Below are positions 48,609 to 58,057 of a stretch of DNA of 64,000 nt, piece by piece (position 1 is the first letter of the stretch; every line of letters begins with the position of its first letter). The notes beneath the pieces were generated by a model, which saw nothing but the letters and a program-made list of their open reading frames with translations, had not been told where the DNA came from and searched no databases. The translations under genes were made by a program, and so were the position numbers. Source of the stretch: Nocardia carnea NBRC 14403 (GTDB taxonomy: Bacteria > Actinomycetota > Actinomycetes > Mycobacteriales > Mycobacteriaceae); NCBI RefSeq assembly GCF_000308515.1, contig NZ_BAFV01000126.1, positions 62,001 to 126,000 on the forward strand. Direction: 5' to 3'.

Positions 48609-49169
48609 TCAATGGGAGCCGGCCGTGGTCGCGCGCACCATGATCAAGGAGGTGACGTCCAGGTGCGGGTGATGGCGGCGGGCGGTCACGGCGAATCCGA
48701 GCTGCTGATACAGCCGGATCGCGGCAGTGTTGGTGTCGCGGACATGCAGGCCCAGCCAATCGACTTGTGCGTCTTCTGCTGCCCACCGGCACAGTTCGGT
48801 ACACAGTGCCGCGGCCATACCTTCTCGCCGGTGCCCTGGATCGGTGTAGGTGCCCCAGACCATCGCCCACCGCTGGCCGGTCGCGACGGGCGGATCCGGC
48901 AGGTCGAATTCCGGGCCTTCGCTCTCACTGTCGATGAACGCACCGGCCATGCCCAGCCATGCCTCGTCGGGATGGGTCTCGACGGCCACGAGTGCTTGCC
49001 GGTGGGGCTGGGTGCAGCGCGCGATCCGGTCTTCCCAGCCTTGCTCGTCCACCGCGGTTGCTTGTTCGACGGTTTCCAGGAACGCCGAACGTGCGTTATA
49101 CAGCGCTTCCAACCGCAGCGCGCGCAACCGCGGCCCGTCACCCGCGCGTGCGTACCGTATCGTCCACAT
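48609..49169 (-). CDS. GNAT-family N-acetyltransferase
   Basis: 186 residues, ATG 49169. MWTIRYARAGDGPRLRALRL opens the fold; the acetyl-CoA loop is WGTYTDPGHRREGMAAALCT (variant of Q/RxxGxG/A), and the C-terminal GLHVRDTNTAAIRLYQQLGF is diagnostic. Acceptor unknown. It starts 6 bp after the HIT gene, so they are co-transcribed. Confidence 0.86.
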   Translation of the reverse strand: MWTIRYARAGDGPRLRALRLEALYNARSAFLETVEQATAVDEQGWEDRIARCTQPHRQALVAVETHPDEAWLGMAGAFIDSESEGPEFDLPDPPVATGQRWAMVWGTYTDPGHRREGMAAALCTELCRWAAEDAQVDWLGLHVRDTNTAAIRLYQQLGFAVTARRHHPHLDVTSLIMVRATTAGSH

Positions 49170-49175
49170 GCGCGT

Positions 49176-49679
49176 TCAGTCCTGCTCGTCGGCGGGCAGA
49201 ACCGCGCGTATTCGAGCAGCCAGCTCTACTGCCTGCTCATACGACCAGGGCAGCACACCGTTCTCGGCCATCAACGCGTGAAACTGCTGTTCGCGGTAGG
49301 GCACACCGGGTGGCAGGGGCGCTATATGCCAATGCAGGTGGGCATTTCCCTGTTGGCTTCCGAGGCTGGCGAGGTAGAGCCGTTCGGTGGGCACCACTGC
49401 TTGCACGGCCCGCCCGACCCGGTGGACCAGGCGCATAAGGCGCGCGAATCTGTCCTCGTCCAGGTCGGCGACAACCTGTTCGTGGTGGTGTTTCGGCGCG
49501 ACCAGCACGTGACCGAGCAAGGTCGGGTACCGGCATAGGAACGCAAGGTTCTCGCCGTCGTCGGCCACGACCTGCTCCAGGTCCGAATCATGGCGGCCTG
49601 CCACGATGGCGCAGATGAAGCAGGGCTGTGTGCGAACACGCCGCTCATAAGAGTCCAGATCGAACGAGATACGTTCCAC
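49176..49679 (-). CDS. HIT-family nucleotide hydrolase/transferase
   Basis: 167 residues from GTG 49679. Zinc pair QPCFICAIVAG near residue 20; nucleotide-binding part LGHVLVAPKHHHEQVVADLD; the histidine triad GNAHLHWHIAPLPPG (HxHxH) near residue 115. HIT enzymes hydrolyse or transfer nucleoside monophosphates. First gene of the HIT-GNAT-kinase operon. Confidence 0.88.
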   Translation of the reverse strand: MERISFDLDSYERRVRTQPCFICAIVAGRHDSDLEQVVADDGENLAFLCRYPTLLGHVLVAPKHHHEQVVADLDEDRFARLMRLVHRVGRAVQAVVPTERLYLASLGSQQGNAHLHWHIAPLPPGVPYREQQFHALMAENGVLPWSYEQAVELAARIRAVLPADEQD

Positions 49680-49819
49680 ACCAACGATTCTGCCTGAGGC
49701 GAACCTCGGCGAGGCTCATTTCGTTGTCGGCCGTCCGATTCTTGGCCAGCATCGCGCTCGGCGTTGCGACGGGTGTCGTCCTTACACTTCTTACTTCGTC
49801 GTGGGCCTTCGAGGAGGGT

Positions 49820-50083
49820 TCACTGCGCTGAACGGGTCATTTCGAACTCGGTGCGGGGATCATCGGGTGCGACGGTGCGCTGGAGGCCGGTGCGGACAAA
49901 GCCGTGGCGGGTGTACAGCCGTTCGGCGGGGGTGTTGTCGCCGATGATCTCAAGCCGGATCTGTGTGCATCCGCGGGTGGTGGTGTGAGCGATGACGGCG
50001 CGGACCAGGAGGCCAGCGATGCCGCTTCCCCGGGCGGCCGGGTCCACCCACATCGACCCGTTGACTGGACTAAGGCAGGACAC
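49820..50083 (-). pseudogene. C-terminal half of a GNAT acetyltransferase, truncated at the element boundary
   Basis: Only the second half of the fold is present: MWVDPAARGSGIAGLLVRAV (acetyl-CoA loop), then IRLEIIGDNTPAERLYTRHG and FVRTGLQRT. About 80 N-terminal residues are missing; the homology stops near 50060, where the recombinase element begins. The missing part is not found after 53829. Confidence 0.7.
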
Positions 50084-50138
50084 GCCTTCCGATTAGCTCG
50101 GCGGTTGCCGTCGTGCTCGGTATACATCGCTTGTCCAG

Positions 50139-51406
50139 GTGAAAGGCGGTGTGGTGGTGAGTGTCGAGCGTGATCTGGCTGCGATTAGGTTGCCGCGGTG
50201 GGGCCGTGTCGAGCCAGCCGAAGGGGTCGTGCCTTGGCTGGTGGTCGACGACAACGGCGACCCGGTTCGACCGGTCAGAATTTTCTTGATGGACTTCGTC
50301 GCGCAGGCGAACGGCGCGAGTTCGGTGCGCAGTTACGCTTACGCGTTGCTGCGGTGGTGGCGTTGGCTCCACGCAGTCGGCGTTTCGTGGGATCGGGTGA
50401 CCCCGGCGGAGGCTCGGGATTTGGTGTTATGGCTCAAACAGGCACGTAAGCGACGTAATTCGGCTCGCACCAGCTCGTTGAAGACCGCTGGCACGCTGAA
50501 CCCGATCACTGGGAAGTACTATCTGGACGATCGCTATGCGGCGTGCACTATTCGCCATTCCAATGCGGTGGTTCGGGCGTTCTACCAATACTGGATCGAG
50601 CTCGGTGAGGGGCCGGTAGTCAATCCGGTCGGTCTCGTTCGCCGGCACGGGAGTCGGGGCAATGCCCACCACAATCCACTGGAACCATTCCGGCCGGAAG
50701 GGCGCCTCCGCTACAATCCCCGGCTACCCAAGCGGCTTCCACGGGAGATCTCCGACGACAGGTGGCGAGACCTGTTCACGGTATTGCGGTCAAACCGGGA
50801 CCGGGCGCTGCTGTCGCTGGCTATCAGCTGCGCAGCGCGGGCAGCCGAGATACTCGGTGTGCGATTGGCCGATCTGGACTGGGGCGAACAGAAAGTTCGA
50901 GTCCTGCGGAAGGGAACCGGTACGGCGCAATGGCTTCCGGCCAGCCCGGAGGCATTTGTGTGGATTCGCTTGTACCTCGCCGACCTCGGCGACACGGTGA
51001 GTCTGCAGGATCCGTTGTGGCAGACATTGCGCCGCCGCGACCTGGCGACGGGTTGCGCCGGCAGCCGTTGTCCTACGATGCGCTTCGGAAGGTCGTGACC
51101 AGGGTGAACGAGGCGCTGGGCACAAACTATTCGATGCATGATCTGCGTCATTCGGCCGCCGTGCGAATGTCTCGTGACCGGAATCTTTCACTTCGTGATA
51201 TCCAGGTCATACTGGGTCATCAGCACCTGTCAACCACTGCCGATGTGTATCTCGTCGAAGACGAGGCCGCAGTGATCCAGCGCGTGCACGACCATCTCGT
51301 CGAACGCGAGCAGTACCCGGCCCAGCGCGCTGTTATGCCCGCTGCGGACTATGACGCTGGGGATCTTGCCATTCTGTTCGGCTCTGGGCGGTGGGTGGCG
51401 CGATGA
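50139..51406 (+). pseudogene. Tyrosine recombinase (first of pair), frameshifted
   Basis: The first frame (from about 50139-50157) covers the core-binding domain (ASSVRSYAYALLRWWRWLHA) and box I (SCAARAAEILGVRLADLDWG with the catalytic Arg) but fails at 51041 after TLRRRD. The other frame continues GDGLRRQPLSYDALRKVVTR, box II HDLRHSAAVRMSRDRNLSLR and ILGHQHLSTTADVYLVEDE with the Tyr. Adding one C near 51041 gives RRRDPGDGLRRQPL and restores about 420 residues. Either a mutation or a sequence error. The stop overlaps the next gene (ATGA). Confidence 0.78.
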
Positions 51407-53829
51407 CGATTACGGCGAAGGATGTGCAGGCCGGCGGGGAGCGCACCCGCATCAAGCTCAGGCGTTATGACGACCTGGCTGACACCGTCGTGGCTGGTGG
51501 TGGCCGCGACCTTTTGCCGGTTGACGCTGTCGTCGATCTGGTCCGTGCGTTGCCGATGCAGGGAAACGATGCGTACCGGATCGGAACTCGGATCCGGACA
51601 TCCCGCGCGATCCTCGACTGGCTGGCCTCTCATCCCGGTGATGGCTGGCAGGGTCGGTGGATCTCGTCGGGAGCCGACCACGATTCGGACTGGCTCGATC
51701 AGCTCGGCGATCCTGGGGATTCCCGGTCGCCGAAAACCCGGCGGGAAGCCCAGAGATCTGGGCTTTCCGCTCTGTTGGCGTGCCGGATCTTCTTCCCGAG
51801 CTACCGATTCTTGAGCACATTTCGATCGCCGGGAATGTTGGTGTGGATCCGTGCGACGACACAACCGGCGTTGTTCAACGCGTTGGATGCACGTGGGCAC
51901 GAGCTTGGGATCGGGGCCGATCGGCGCAGGACCGCCATCTGTCACATCACCAAGATCGTCACGCATACCGGTCGCGATGTGGATCAACTGACCGGAGAGG
52001 ATTTGCTCGGTTTCCGTGCGTGGCATTTGCGAGAAAACGATTCGATCGACGGTCTGACCGTGGCGTGGACGCTGCTGCGTGGCATTGCGGATCTCGGTGA
52101 GGCTGCGACGCTGGCCGAGGCGTTGCGGATCGGACAGCGGCCGACGCGCGAGCTGGTCGACTCATACGGAGTTCGCAGCACCAATGTCCGTGAGGTACTG
52201 GTTCGATATCTCGATGAACGCCGCCCAGCCATGGATTACAACAGCCTGTGCAACATGACTTCCACGCTGGTGAAGCTTTTCTGGTGCGATATCGAGAGAC
52301 ATCACCCCGGCATCGATTCACTGGATCTTCCCGATGAGATTGCCGACGGCTGGAAACAGCGGATGCGTACCGTGCCGCTGAAGAGTGGTCGCCCGCGTTC
52401 TGACAACTCGTATTTCGGTGCCTTGAATACTGTGCGGTGCTTCTACCTCGATCTGCAGGAATGGGCTCGACAAGATCCGTCGTGGGCGCAGTGGGCATTT
52501 CCGAGCCCGGTACGCCGGCGCGACACCGCGGGCTACGGCAAGTCAGTCCAGAGGACCTCGGCTGCGATGCATCAGCGGGTCCGTGAGCGCCTGCCCCACC
52601 TTCCTCTGCTGGTCGATACCGCCGAACGCCACAAGACCGACCAGGAGGCTCTACTCGCCGCGACCAAAGCCGCACCGGTCGGTGCGGTATTCGAACATGC
52701 AGGCAAACGGTATCGGCGGGTAGTGCCCAAGAGCCGGCTCACCGGCGTCTACCGCGAGGTGCCGCTGCCCAATCGGGCTACGGATATGACCTCCGGCCTC
52801 GTTATCGACGTCGACAAGACCGAGCACGATGCGTTCTGGGCGTGGGCGGTCATCGAAACGTTGCGCCACACCGGGATCAGGCTCGAAGAGTTGATGGAAC
52901 TGACACATCTCGGACTGGTCTCCTATCAGCTTCCCGCCACAGGCGAGATCGTGCCCATGCTTCAGATAGTCCCATCCAAAGGCAACGAGGAGCGACTTCT
53001 GCTGGTCAGCCCCGAACTCGCCGATGTCCTGGCCGCGATCATCAGCCGCCTCCGCGCCCGCAATGGCGGAGTCGTTCCGCTGACGGCGCGATACGACCCT
53101 CACGAGAAGATCACCAGCCCGCCTTTGCCCTATCTCTTCCAGCACCGCCAGGGATTTCAATGGAAAGTACCGGGTAACAAAGTGTTCCAGAATTGGCTGA
53201 CGGCCGCATTGGAGCGTACTGGACTCACCGACGCTACCGGTCAGCCGCTGCATTGTACGCCGCACGATTTTCGACGGATGTTCGCTACCGGCGCCGTCCA
53301 AGGCGGGCTGCCCATACACATTTTGGCACGAATACTCGGCCATAAAAGTATTAGTACCACGCAAGCCTATGCCGCGGTCTTCGACGAAGATTTGGTCAAT
53401 TCCTATCGCGCATTTCTGCGCAGCCGCCGTGCGGTGCGGCCCGAGGCCGAGTACCGGGAGCCCACCGAGCACGAGTGGCAAGAATTCCAGCAGCACTTCG
53501 AATTGCGCAAGCTGGAACTCGGCACCTGCGGGCGCCCATACAACGTCCCGTGCAGCCATGAGCACGCATGTATCAGGTGTCCGAGCCTGCGAGTGGACCT
53601 CCGGTCCCGCAACCGGCTCGCGGACATCATCGGTAACCTGCGCGATCGCATCACCGAAGCGCAATCCTATGGCTGGACCGGTGAGGTTGAAGGCCTGCGC
53701 GTAAGCCTCAATGCCGCGGCCGCCAAACTGGCCAGCCTGGACCGGATGCGTGACCGTACAGGCCGCACCGCCTCACTCACCGACCTCGGTATGCCCATCA
53801 TCACCGAAGGGCAGCGGATCGGCCGGTAG
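51403..53829 (+). CDS. Large tyrosine recombinase (second of pair), intact
   Basis: 808 residues; ATG 51403 overlaps the upstream stop. The C-terminal catalytic domain shows RHTGIRLEELMELTHLGLVS (Arg), CTPHDFRRMFATGAVQGGLP (HxxR) and RILGHKSISTTQAYAAVF (H and the nucleophile Tyr). The Cys-rich tail (GTCGRPYNVPCSHEHACIRC) near residue 710 is a likely zinc site, and a coiled-coil end follows. Length and layout fit the TnpB-type partner of Tn554-like transposases. All catalytic residues are in place. Confidence 0.85.
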   Translation: MTITAKDVQAGGERTRIKLRRYDDLADTVVAGGGRDLLPVDAVVDLVRALPMQGNDAYRIGTRIRTSRAILDWLASHPGDGWQGRWISSGADHDSDWLDQLGDPGDSRSPKTRREAQRSGLSALLACRIFFPSYRFLSTFRSPGMLVWIRATTQPALFNALDARGHELGIGADRRRTAICHITKIVTHTGRDVDQLTGEDLLGFRAWHLRENDSIDGLTVAWTLLRGIADLGEAATLAEALRIGQRPTRELVDSYGVRSTNVREVLVRYLDERRPAMDYNSLCNMTSTLVKLFWCDIERHHPGIDSLDLPDEIADGWKQRMRTVPLKSGRPRSDNSYFGALNTVRCFYLDLQEWARQDPSWAQWAFPSPVRRRDTAGYGKSVQRTSAAMHQRVRERLPHLPLLVDTAERHKTDQEALLAATKAAPVGAVFEHAGKRYRRVVPKSRLTGVYREVPLPNRATDMTSGLVIDVDKTEHDAFWAWAVIETLRHTGIRLEELMELTHLGLVSYQLPATGEIVPMLQIVPSKGNEERLLLVSPELADVLAAIISRLRARNGGVVPLTARYDPHEKITSPPLPYLFQHRQGFQWKVPGNKVFQNWLTAALERTGLTDATGQPLHCTPHDFRRMFATGAVQGGLPIHILARILGHKSISTTQAYAAVFDEDLVNSYRAFLRSRRAVRPEAEYREPTEHEWQEFQQHFELRKLELGTCGRPYNVPCSHEHACIRCPSLRVDLRSRNRLADIIGNLRDRITEAQSYGWTGEVEGLRVSLNAAAAKLASLDRMRDRTGRTASLTDLGMPIITEGQRIGR

Positions 53830-54002
53830 CCCGGGTCCCGGACGGAACATCCACGAGACAAGGTCACGCAAAGAGCCACCACGGATAGTGACCAATTTGT
53901 AGTTCTGTTCACCGGGGCCAGTAGGAGCAGTACCTGTGCAGGTGTCGAGGCGCCGGAAATCGACGGTTCGATCGGAGCAGCCGATACCATCCTGGTAGCA
54001 AC

Positions 54003-54016
54003 CAAGCATTTGCTTG
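54003..54016. promoter_or_regulatory. Inverted repeat upstream of the thiolase gene
   Basis: CAAGCATTTGCTTG is an inverted repeat (CAAGC/GCTTG, 4-bp spacer) 39 bp before GTG 54055. It is the kind of site read by TetR-type regulators; it does not match KstR2 spacing. Confidence 0.45.
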
Positions 54017-54054
54017 ATTGGCAGGCTCGAAAGCGCCGGATATGGGAGTGCTCT

Positions 54055-55206
54055 GTGGGACAGGCTTATGTTGTGGACGCGGTCCGTACCGCGGTCGGTC
54101 GCCGAGGTGGCGCCTTGTCCGGGGTTCATCCGGCCGATCTGGGTGCTGAGGTGATCACCGCGGTGGTGGACCGCGCGGGTATCGACCCGGCGTTGATCGA
54201 TGACGTGGTGTTCGGTTGTGTGGATGCGATTGGTCCTCAGGCAGGCAATATTGCTCGTACTGCGTGGCTGGCGGCGGGGTATCCCGAGCAGGTTCCGGGG
54301 GTGACTGTGGATCGGCAGTGTGGGTCCAGTCAGCAGGCGATTCATTTCGCCGCGCAGGCGATCATGAGTGGCACTGCGGATCTGGTGATCGCCGGCGGAG
54401 TGCAGAACATGAGCATGATTCCGATTGCCGCGGCGATGGCGGTGGGGGAGCAATTCGGTCATTCGACCCCGTTCGCGGGGTCGCAGCGGTGGCGGGATCG
54501 TTACGGCGATCAGGAGGTTTCCCAGTTCCGTGGTGCGGAGTTGATCGCCCGGGAATGGGGTATCAGCCGGGAGGAGATGGAGGGTTGGGCCCTGCGCAGT
54601 CATGAACGTGCGGCCGCTTCCATCGAGCGGGGTGCTTTCGTCGACGAGATCGTCGCTGTCGGCGGTTTCGCGGTCGATGAATGCCCGCGCCGGACCAGTC
54701 TGGAGAAAATGGCGCAGTTACCACCTTTGGTGGAGGGCGGTCGCCTGACCGCTGCCCTGGCGAGTCAGATCTGCGATGGCGCGGCGGCGACATTGCTGGC
54801 TTCTCGAACGGCGGTCGAAACCCATCGTCTTCGCCCCCGCGCCCGTATCCATCATCTTTCCGCTCGCGGTGCCGATCCGATTTTCATGCTGAGCGCGCCT
54901 ATTCCGGCCACGCGATACGCATTGGAGAAGGCGGGTATGGATATCGCGGACATCGACGTGATCGAGATCAACGAAGCCTTCGCGCCGGTGGTGCTGTCCT
55001 GGATTCGGGAGATCGGCGCTGATCCGGGCAAGGTCAATGTCAACGGCGGCGCCATCGCTCTCGGGCATCCGCTCGGGGCGACCGGCGCCAAATTGTTCAC
55101 CACGATGCTCGGTGAACTCGAACGTGGCGGCGGACGCTACGGATTGCAGACCATCTGCGAAGGAGGCGGCACCGCGAACGTCACCATCATCGAGCGCCTC
55201 GGCTGA
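54055..55206 (+). CDS. Acetyl-CoA acetyltransferase/3-ketoacyl-CoA thiolase
   Basis: 383 residues from GTG 54055 with GGGAG upstream (MGQAYVVDAVRTAVGRRGGA). Thiolase active-site residues: Cys in VTVDRQCGSSQQAIHFAAQA (about 90), His in NVNGGAIALGHPLGATGAK (about 340) and the second Cys in LQTICEGGGTANV (about 370), plus the IEINEAFAPV motif. It cleaves 3-ketoacyl-CoA in fatty-acid or sterol side-chain breakdown. A second thiolase faces it at 55278. Confidence 0.9.
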   Translation: MGQAYVVDAVRTAVGRRGGALSGVHPADLGAEVITAVVDRAGIDPALIDDVVFGCVDAIGPQAGNIARTAWLAAGYPEQVPGVTVDRQCGSSQQAIHFAAQAIMSGTADLVIAGGVQNMSMIPIAAAMAVGEQFGHSTPFAGSQRWRDRYGDQEVSQFRGAELIAREWGISREEMEGWALRSHERAAASIERGAFVDEIVAVGGFAVDECPRRTSLEKMAQLPPLVEGGRLTAALASQICDGAAATLLASRTAVETHRLRPRARIHHLSARGADPIFMLSAPIPATRYALEKAGMDIADIDVIEINEAFAPVVLSWIREIGADPGKVNVNGGAIALGHPLGATGAKLFTTMLGELERGGGRYGLQTICEGGGTANVTIIERLG

Positions 55207-55277
55207 CCACTGGGTCAGAGTGCATATCGCGCCCGCGGGCGGCGGGCGCGATATGCGTCGGATTCGGCGGATGTGGG

Positions 55278-56441
55278 TTAGATTCGTTCGATGATGGTGG
55301 CTGTGGCCATGGCCCCGCCGTTACACATGGTGATCAGGGCTGTGGAGGCGTCGCGGCGTTCGAGTTCGTGCAGGGCGGTGGCGATCAGCCGTGATCCGGA
55401 GCTGCCGACCGGGTGTCCGAGGGCGATGGCGCCGCCGTTGACATTGACCCTGGCCATATCCGGGTCGTGGACCTGCGCCCAGGACAGCACGACCGAGGCG
55501 AATGCTTCGTTGATCTCGAAAAGGTCGAGGTCGCCGATCTTCATGCCGGCTTTTCGGAGCACCTCGGTGGTGGCTTGAACGGGGCCGTCGAGGTGGAAAT
55601 ACGGTTCGGCGCCGACGAGGACCTGTGACACGATCCGCGCGCGTGGTGTGAGTCCGAGCGCGTGTGCGCGAGCGGAATCGGCCAGCAGTATCGCGGCGGC
55701 GCCATCGGAGATCTGCGATGCGGTTCCGGCCGTGTGGATTCCGCCCTCGATCACCGGTGTGAGTCGCGCCAGCGAGTCGCTGGTGGTGTCGCGCAGTCCT
55801 TGGTCACGGTCGACGACCTGGTTTTGCCCGGTAGCGTTGCCTTCGGTATCGAGGATCGGCGCTGCTATCGGGAGCACCTCCCGAGCGAATCGGCCCTCTT
55901 CCCACGCCTGTTTGGCCAGATGCTGTGAGCGCACGCCGAGGGCCTCGATGTCGCTGCGGGTGATTCCGCGGCGTTGGGCGATGCGTTCGGCTGCCTCGAA
56001 TTGGTTGGGCATATCGAGGTTCCACGACGCCGGGCGGCGGGGGCCCGCGCTGGTTCCGACGTTGGCGCCCAGGGGTACCTGACTCATCGCCTCGACTCCG
56101 CAGGCGATACCGATATCGATCGCGTCGGTGGCGATCAGCCCCGCGATCAGGTGCGCAGCGTGCTGAGCCGAACCGCATTGAGCATCGATCGTGGTAGCGC
56201 CGGTCTGCCACGGCAGGCCCGCGGCCAGCCAGGCTGTGCGGGTGACGTTGTTGGATTGGGCGCCTGCCTGAGTGACGCAGCCCCCGATCACCTGCTCCAC
56301 CGACGCGGCCTCGATCCCCGATCGGTGCACCAGCCCGGCCTGTACGGCACCGAGAATCTCCGCGGCATGCAAACCCGACAGCCAGCCGCCGCGTTTGCCG
56401 ATCGGCGTCCGCACTGCTTCCACGATCACCGGATTGCCCAC
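55278..56441 (-). CDS. 3-ketoacyl-CoA thiolase, probably steroid/cholesterol catabolism
   Basis: 387 residues, GTG 56441. Cys in TTIDAQCGSAQHAAHLIAGL, His in NVNGGAIALGHPVGSSGSR, second Cys in LITMCNGGAMATA, and LFEINEAFASVVLSWAQVH. The opening GNPVIVEAVRTPIGKRGGWL and a KstR-like box 25 bp upstream point to the FadA5/FadA6 side of actinobacterial steroid degradation. The precise substrate cannot be told from sequence. Confidence 0.88.
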   Translation of the reverse strand: MGNPVIVEAVRTPIGKRGGWLSGLHAAEILGAVQAGLVHRSGIEAASVEQVIGGCVTQAGAQSNNVTRTAWLAAGLPWQTGATTIDAQCGSAQHAAHLIAGLIATDAIDIGIACGVEAMSQVPLGANVGTSAGPRRPASWNLDMPNQFEAAERIAQRRGITRSDIEALGVRSQHLAKQAWEEGRFAREVLPIAAPILDTEGNATGQNQVVDRDQGLRDTTSDSLARLTPVIEGGIHTAGTASQISDGAAAILLADSARAHALGLTPRARIVSQVLVGAEPYFHLDGPVQATTEVLRKAGMKIGDLDLFEINEAFASVVLSWAQVHDPDMARVNVNGGAIALGHPVGSSGSRLIATALHELERRDASTALITMCNGGAMATATIIERI

Positions 56442-56465
56442 AGCACTCTCGCTCCCACTCGAAAA

Positions 56466-56479
56466 TAGAACACGTTCTT
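56466..56479 (-). promoter_or_regulatory. KstR-like operator upstream of the thiolase gene
   Basis: TAGAACACGTTCTT fits the KstR pattern TnnAACnnGTTnnA except for the last base. It is located 25 bp before the start at 56441, so a sterol-responsive repressor could control the gene. Confidence 0.6.
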
Positions 56480-56640
56480 CTTAGCATCAGGCCTCGGGGA
56501 AGTCGATTCAACTGGCGTTCTGCACCCGGGAGGCAGCGCGAGTTGAAACGGTCCGGCATCGCATCCCAGCGCCGGAGCCCGCGGGAGGGTCTGCTGCTGA
56601 TCGCCCCACCTTCGCTGGTTTCACCTTCCATTGACTCCAA

Positions 56641-56656
56641 TTGCTAAGATTAGAAA
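56641..56656 (+). promoter_or_regulatory. ArsR-type operator at the arsR promoter
   Basis: TTGCTAAGATTAGAAA, an imperfect form of the perfect site TTGCTAACTTTAGCAA at 58575-58590. It is AT-rich and lies 31 bp before the ArsR start, suggesting autoregulation. Confidence 0.55.
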
Positions 56657-56686
56657 TTAATAACAACAGTGCGGATGGAGGTCGAG

Positions 56687-57046
56687 ATGGCAGACGCAAG
56701 CCAGCCGCTCTACCGGATGAAGGCGGACTTCTTCAAAACACTGGGCCACCCTGCGCGGATACGGGTGCTGGAGTTGCTCAGCCAGCGCGAGTACGCGGTA
56801 TCGGAGATGCTGCCGGAGGTCGGTATCGAGCCGGCCAATCTGTCTCAGCAATTGGCGATCTTGCGTCGCACCGGGCTGGTGACCGCCCGGCGTGAGGGAT
56901 TATCGGTTTCGTATGCGTTGACCTCACCGCAGGTCGCGGACCTGCTTGCGGTCGCACGGGCGATCTTGACCGGCGTCGTCGCGGGACAGGCCGAGTTGCT
57001 GGAAGAGTTACCGGCGCCCGCCCTGGTCGGCGACACACCCGGCTGA
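56687..57046 (+). CDS. ArsR/SmtB-family HTH regulator
   Basis: 119 residues from ATG 56687 with GGAGG 5 bases upstream. Winged helix: MKADFFKTLGHPARIRVLEL, LSQREYAVSEMLPEVGIEPA, NLSQQLAILRRTGLVTARRE and LSVSYALTSPQVADLL. No metal-binding Cys cluster (ELCVCDL-type) is present, so the signal may be a metabolite. It probably binds TTGCTAAnnTTAGCAA at its own promoter and before the hydrolase gene at 58609. Confidence 0.88.
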   Translation: MADASQPLYRMKADFFKTLGHPARIRVLELLSQREYAVSEMLPEVGIEPANLSQQLAILRRTGLVTARREGLSVSYALTSPQVADLLAVARAILTGVVAGQAELLEELPAPALVGDTPG

Positions 57047-57139
57047 TCGACACCGCCTGCGGGACGGGCGGTGCACAGGCTCTACCCTGATTGCATAATT
57101 TCGAAACTTCCGTTCTACGCAGATAGGATCGGTACGGCA

Positions 57140-58057
57140 GTGATCGACGATTTCGCTTCCGCGGTTCACGCGATGCGGGCCGAGTGCCCGAATCCGAGGG
57201 CCATGAGCGTCGGGGTGATGGCGGTCGCGGAACCCGATCGCGGCCGCGACGTTGCCGACCGCTTGGCGAGCTGGGCGGCGATGGATGACTACACCGAGTT
57301 GTTGAGCGCATATACCGTGCTGCGGGCAAGGCCGTTGCCGATGACCTGTGGCGATCCGAGGGTGGTCGCCGAACGAGTCTGTGAGCTGGCGCCGGCGGTG
57401 GCCGTGGTGTTGCTGGTCGGTGTGAGCCCGGTGGATTCGGTCGCGGTGCAGAAGCTGGTGGCCGGGCAGGACTGCGGACCGGTCGTCGTACCCGAGAGTG
57501 ATCTCCTGACTGCCGCGTTGGCGGCGGCTGCGGTGACGATGCTTCGCCGGCGGGCGGTCGCGCCGCGGCACGGCCGGGTGGCGGTGACCGGCGCGGACCG
57601 CCTGCCACGGCTCGAGCAGGTGCTCTACCGTGCCGGTGCGGGCAGTGTCGCGACCTTCTATCAACCGGACGCGTCGGCACTGCCGATCGGGCGTCTGCTG
57701 ACCTATCACGACATCCTGATCGACTTGACCGGGACGGTGTCGCCGCAGGCGGCGCCGGGGCGCGTGCTTCCGATGCCACGGGCTGTCTCCGATTACGCCG
57801 CCGTGGCCCTTCCCGGAGTATTGAGCGCTGTGTGCGGGCACGACCGAGCGGTGCCGACTGTCGATGTGCTCGCCGCGGCGGCCCGGGCTATCGCACTGAT
57901 CACCACGACCGATCGCCTGCTACCTGCCCTCGGCGATCACCCGCTGGTATCGACGGTGGCCCGTCATGTCGGCAGAGTTCTCGCCGACCGGCCGATACCT
58001 GTCCCGCCGTATCCCGACACCACCGATACGGCCCGCACCGGAGAGCGACCCTCATGA
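57140..58057 (+). CDS. Malic-enzyme-like NAD(P)-binding protein
   Basis: 305 residues from GTG 57140 (or 328 from GTG 57071). It keeps a malic-enzyme-like C-terminal signature: AVALPGVLSAVCGHDRAVPT and DVLAAAARAIALITTTDRLL. The N-terminal half (VMAVAEPDRGRDVADRLAS, VAVVLLVGVSPVDSVAVQKL) does not show the usual malate-binding motifs. I read it as a distant, possibly non-catalytic malic enzyme relative. It follows arsR and may be in the same operon. Confidence 0.55.
   Translation: MIDDFASAVHAMRAECPNPRAMSVGVMAVAEPDRGRDVADRLASWAAMDDYTELLSAYTVLRARPLPMTCGDPRVVAERVCELAPAVAVVLLVGVSPVDSVAVQKLVAGQDCGPVVVPESDLLTAALAAAAVTMLRRRAVAPRHGRVAVTGADRLPRLEQVLYRAGAGSVATFYQPDASALPIGRLLTYHDILIDLTGTVSPQAAPGRVLPMPRAVSDYAAVALPGVLSAVCGHDRAVPTVDVLAAAARAIALITTTDRLLPALGDHPLVSTVARHVGRVLADRPIPVPPYPDTTDTARTGERPS

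Larger units (their letters stand above)
50084..53829 (+). mobile_element. Two-gene tyrosine-recombinase element (Tn554-like TnpA/TnpB arrangement)
   Basis: Two consecutive, overlapping rightward tyrosine recombinase genes of unequal length (about 420 and 808 residues), without a clear third gene, in the manner of Tn554-type elements that integrate by recombination. The left side truncates a GNAT gene. The right end is not defined; 53830-54000 contains only a short uncharacterised stretch before the thiolase. Confidence 0.6.

Noticed and set aside
49628..49831. Short hydrophobic ORF (IALGVATGVVLTLLTSSW)
   Set aside because: Could be a tiny membrane protein, but it has no ribosome site or suitable start and overlaps the HIT gene's promoter.
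52651..53664. 337-residue leftward ORF opposite the large recombinase
   Set aside because: Antisense shadow of a gene with all tyrosine-recombinase motifs.
53830..54054. Leftward ORF fragment (CSDRTVDFRRLDTCTGTA) as a third transposase gene
   Set aside because: It looks mildly protein-like but has no start, stop or motif of its own; left unassigned.
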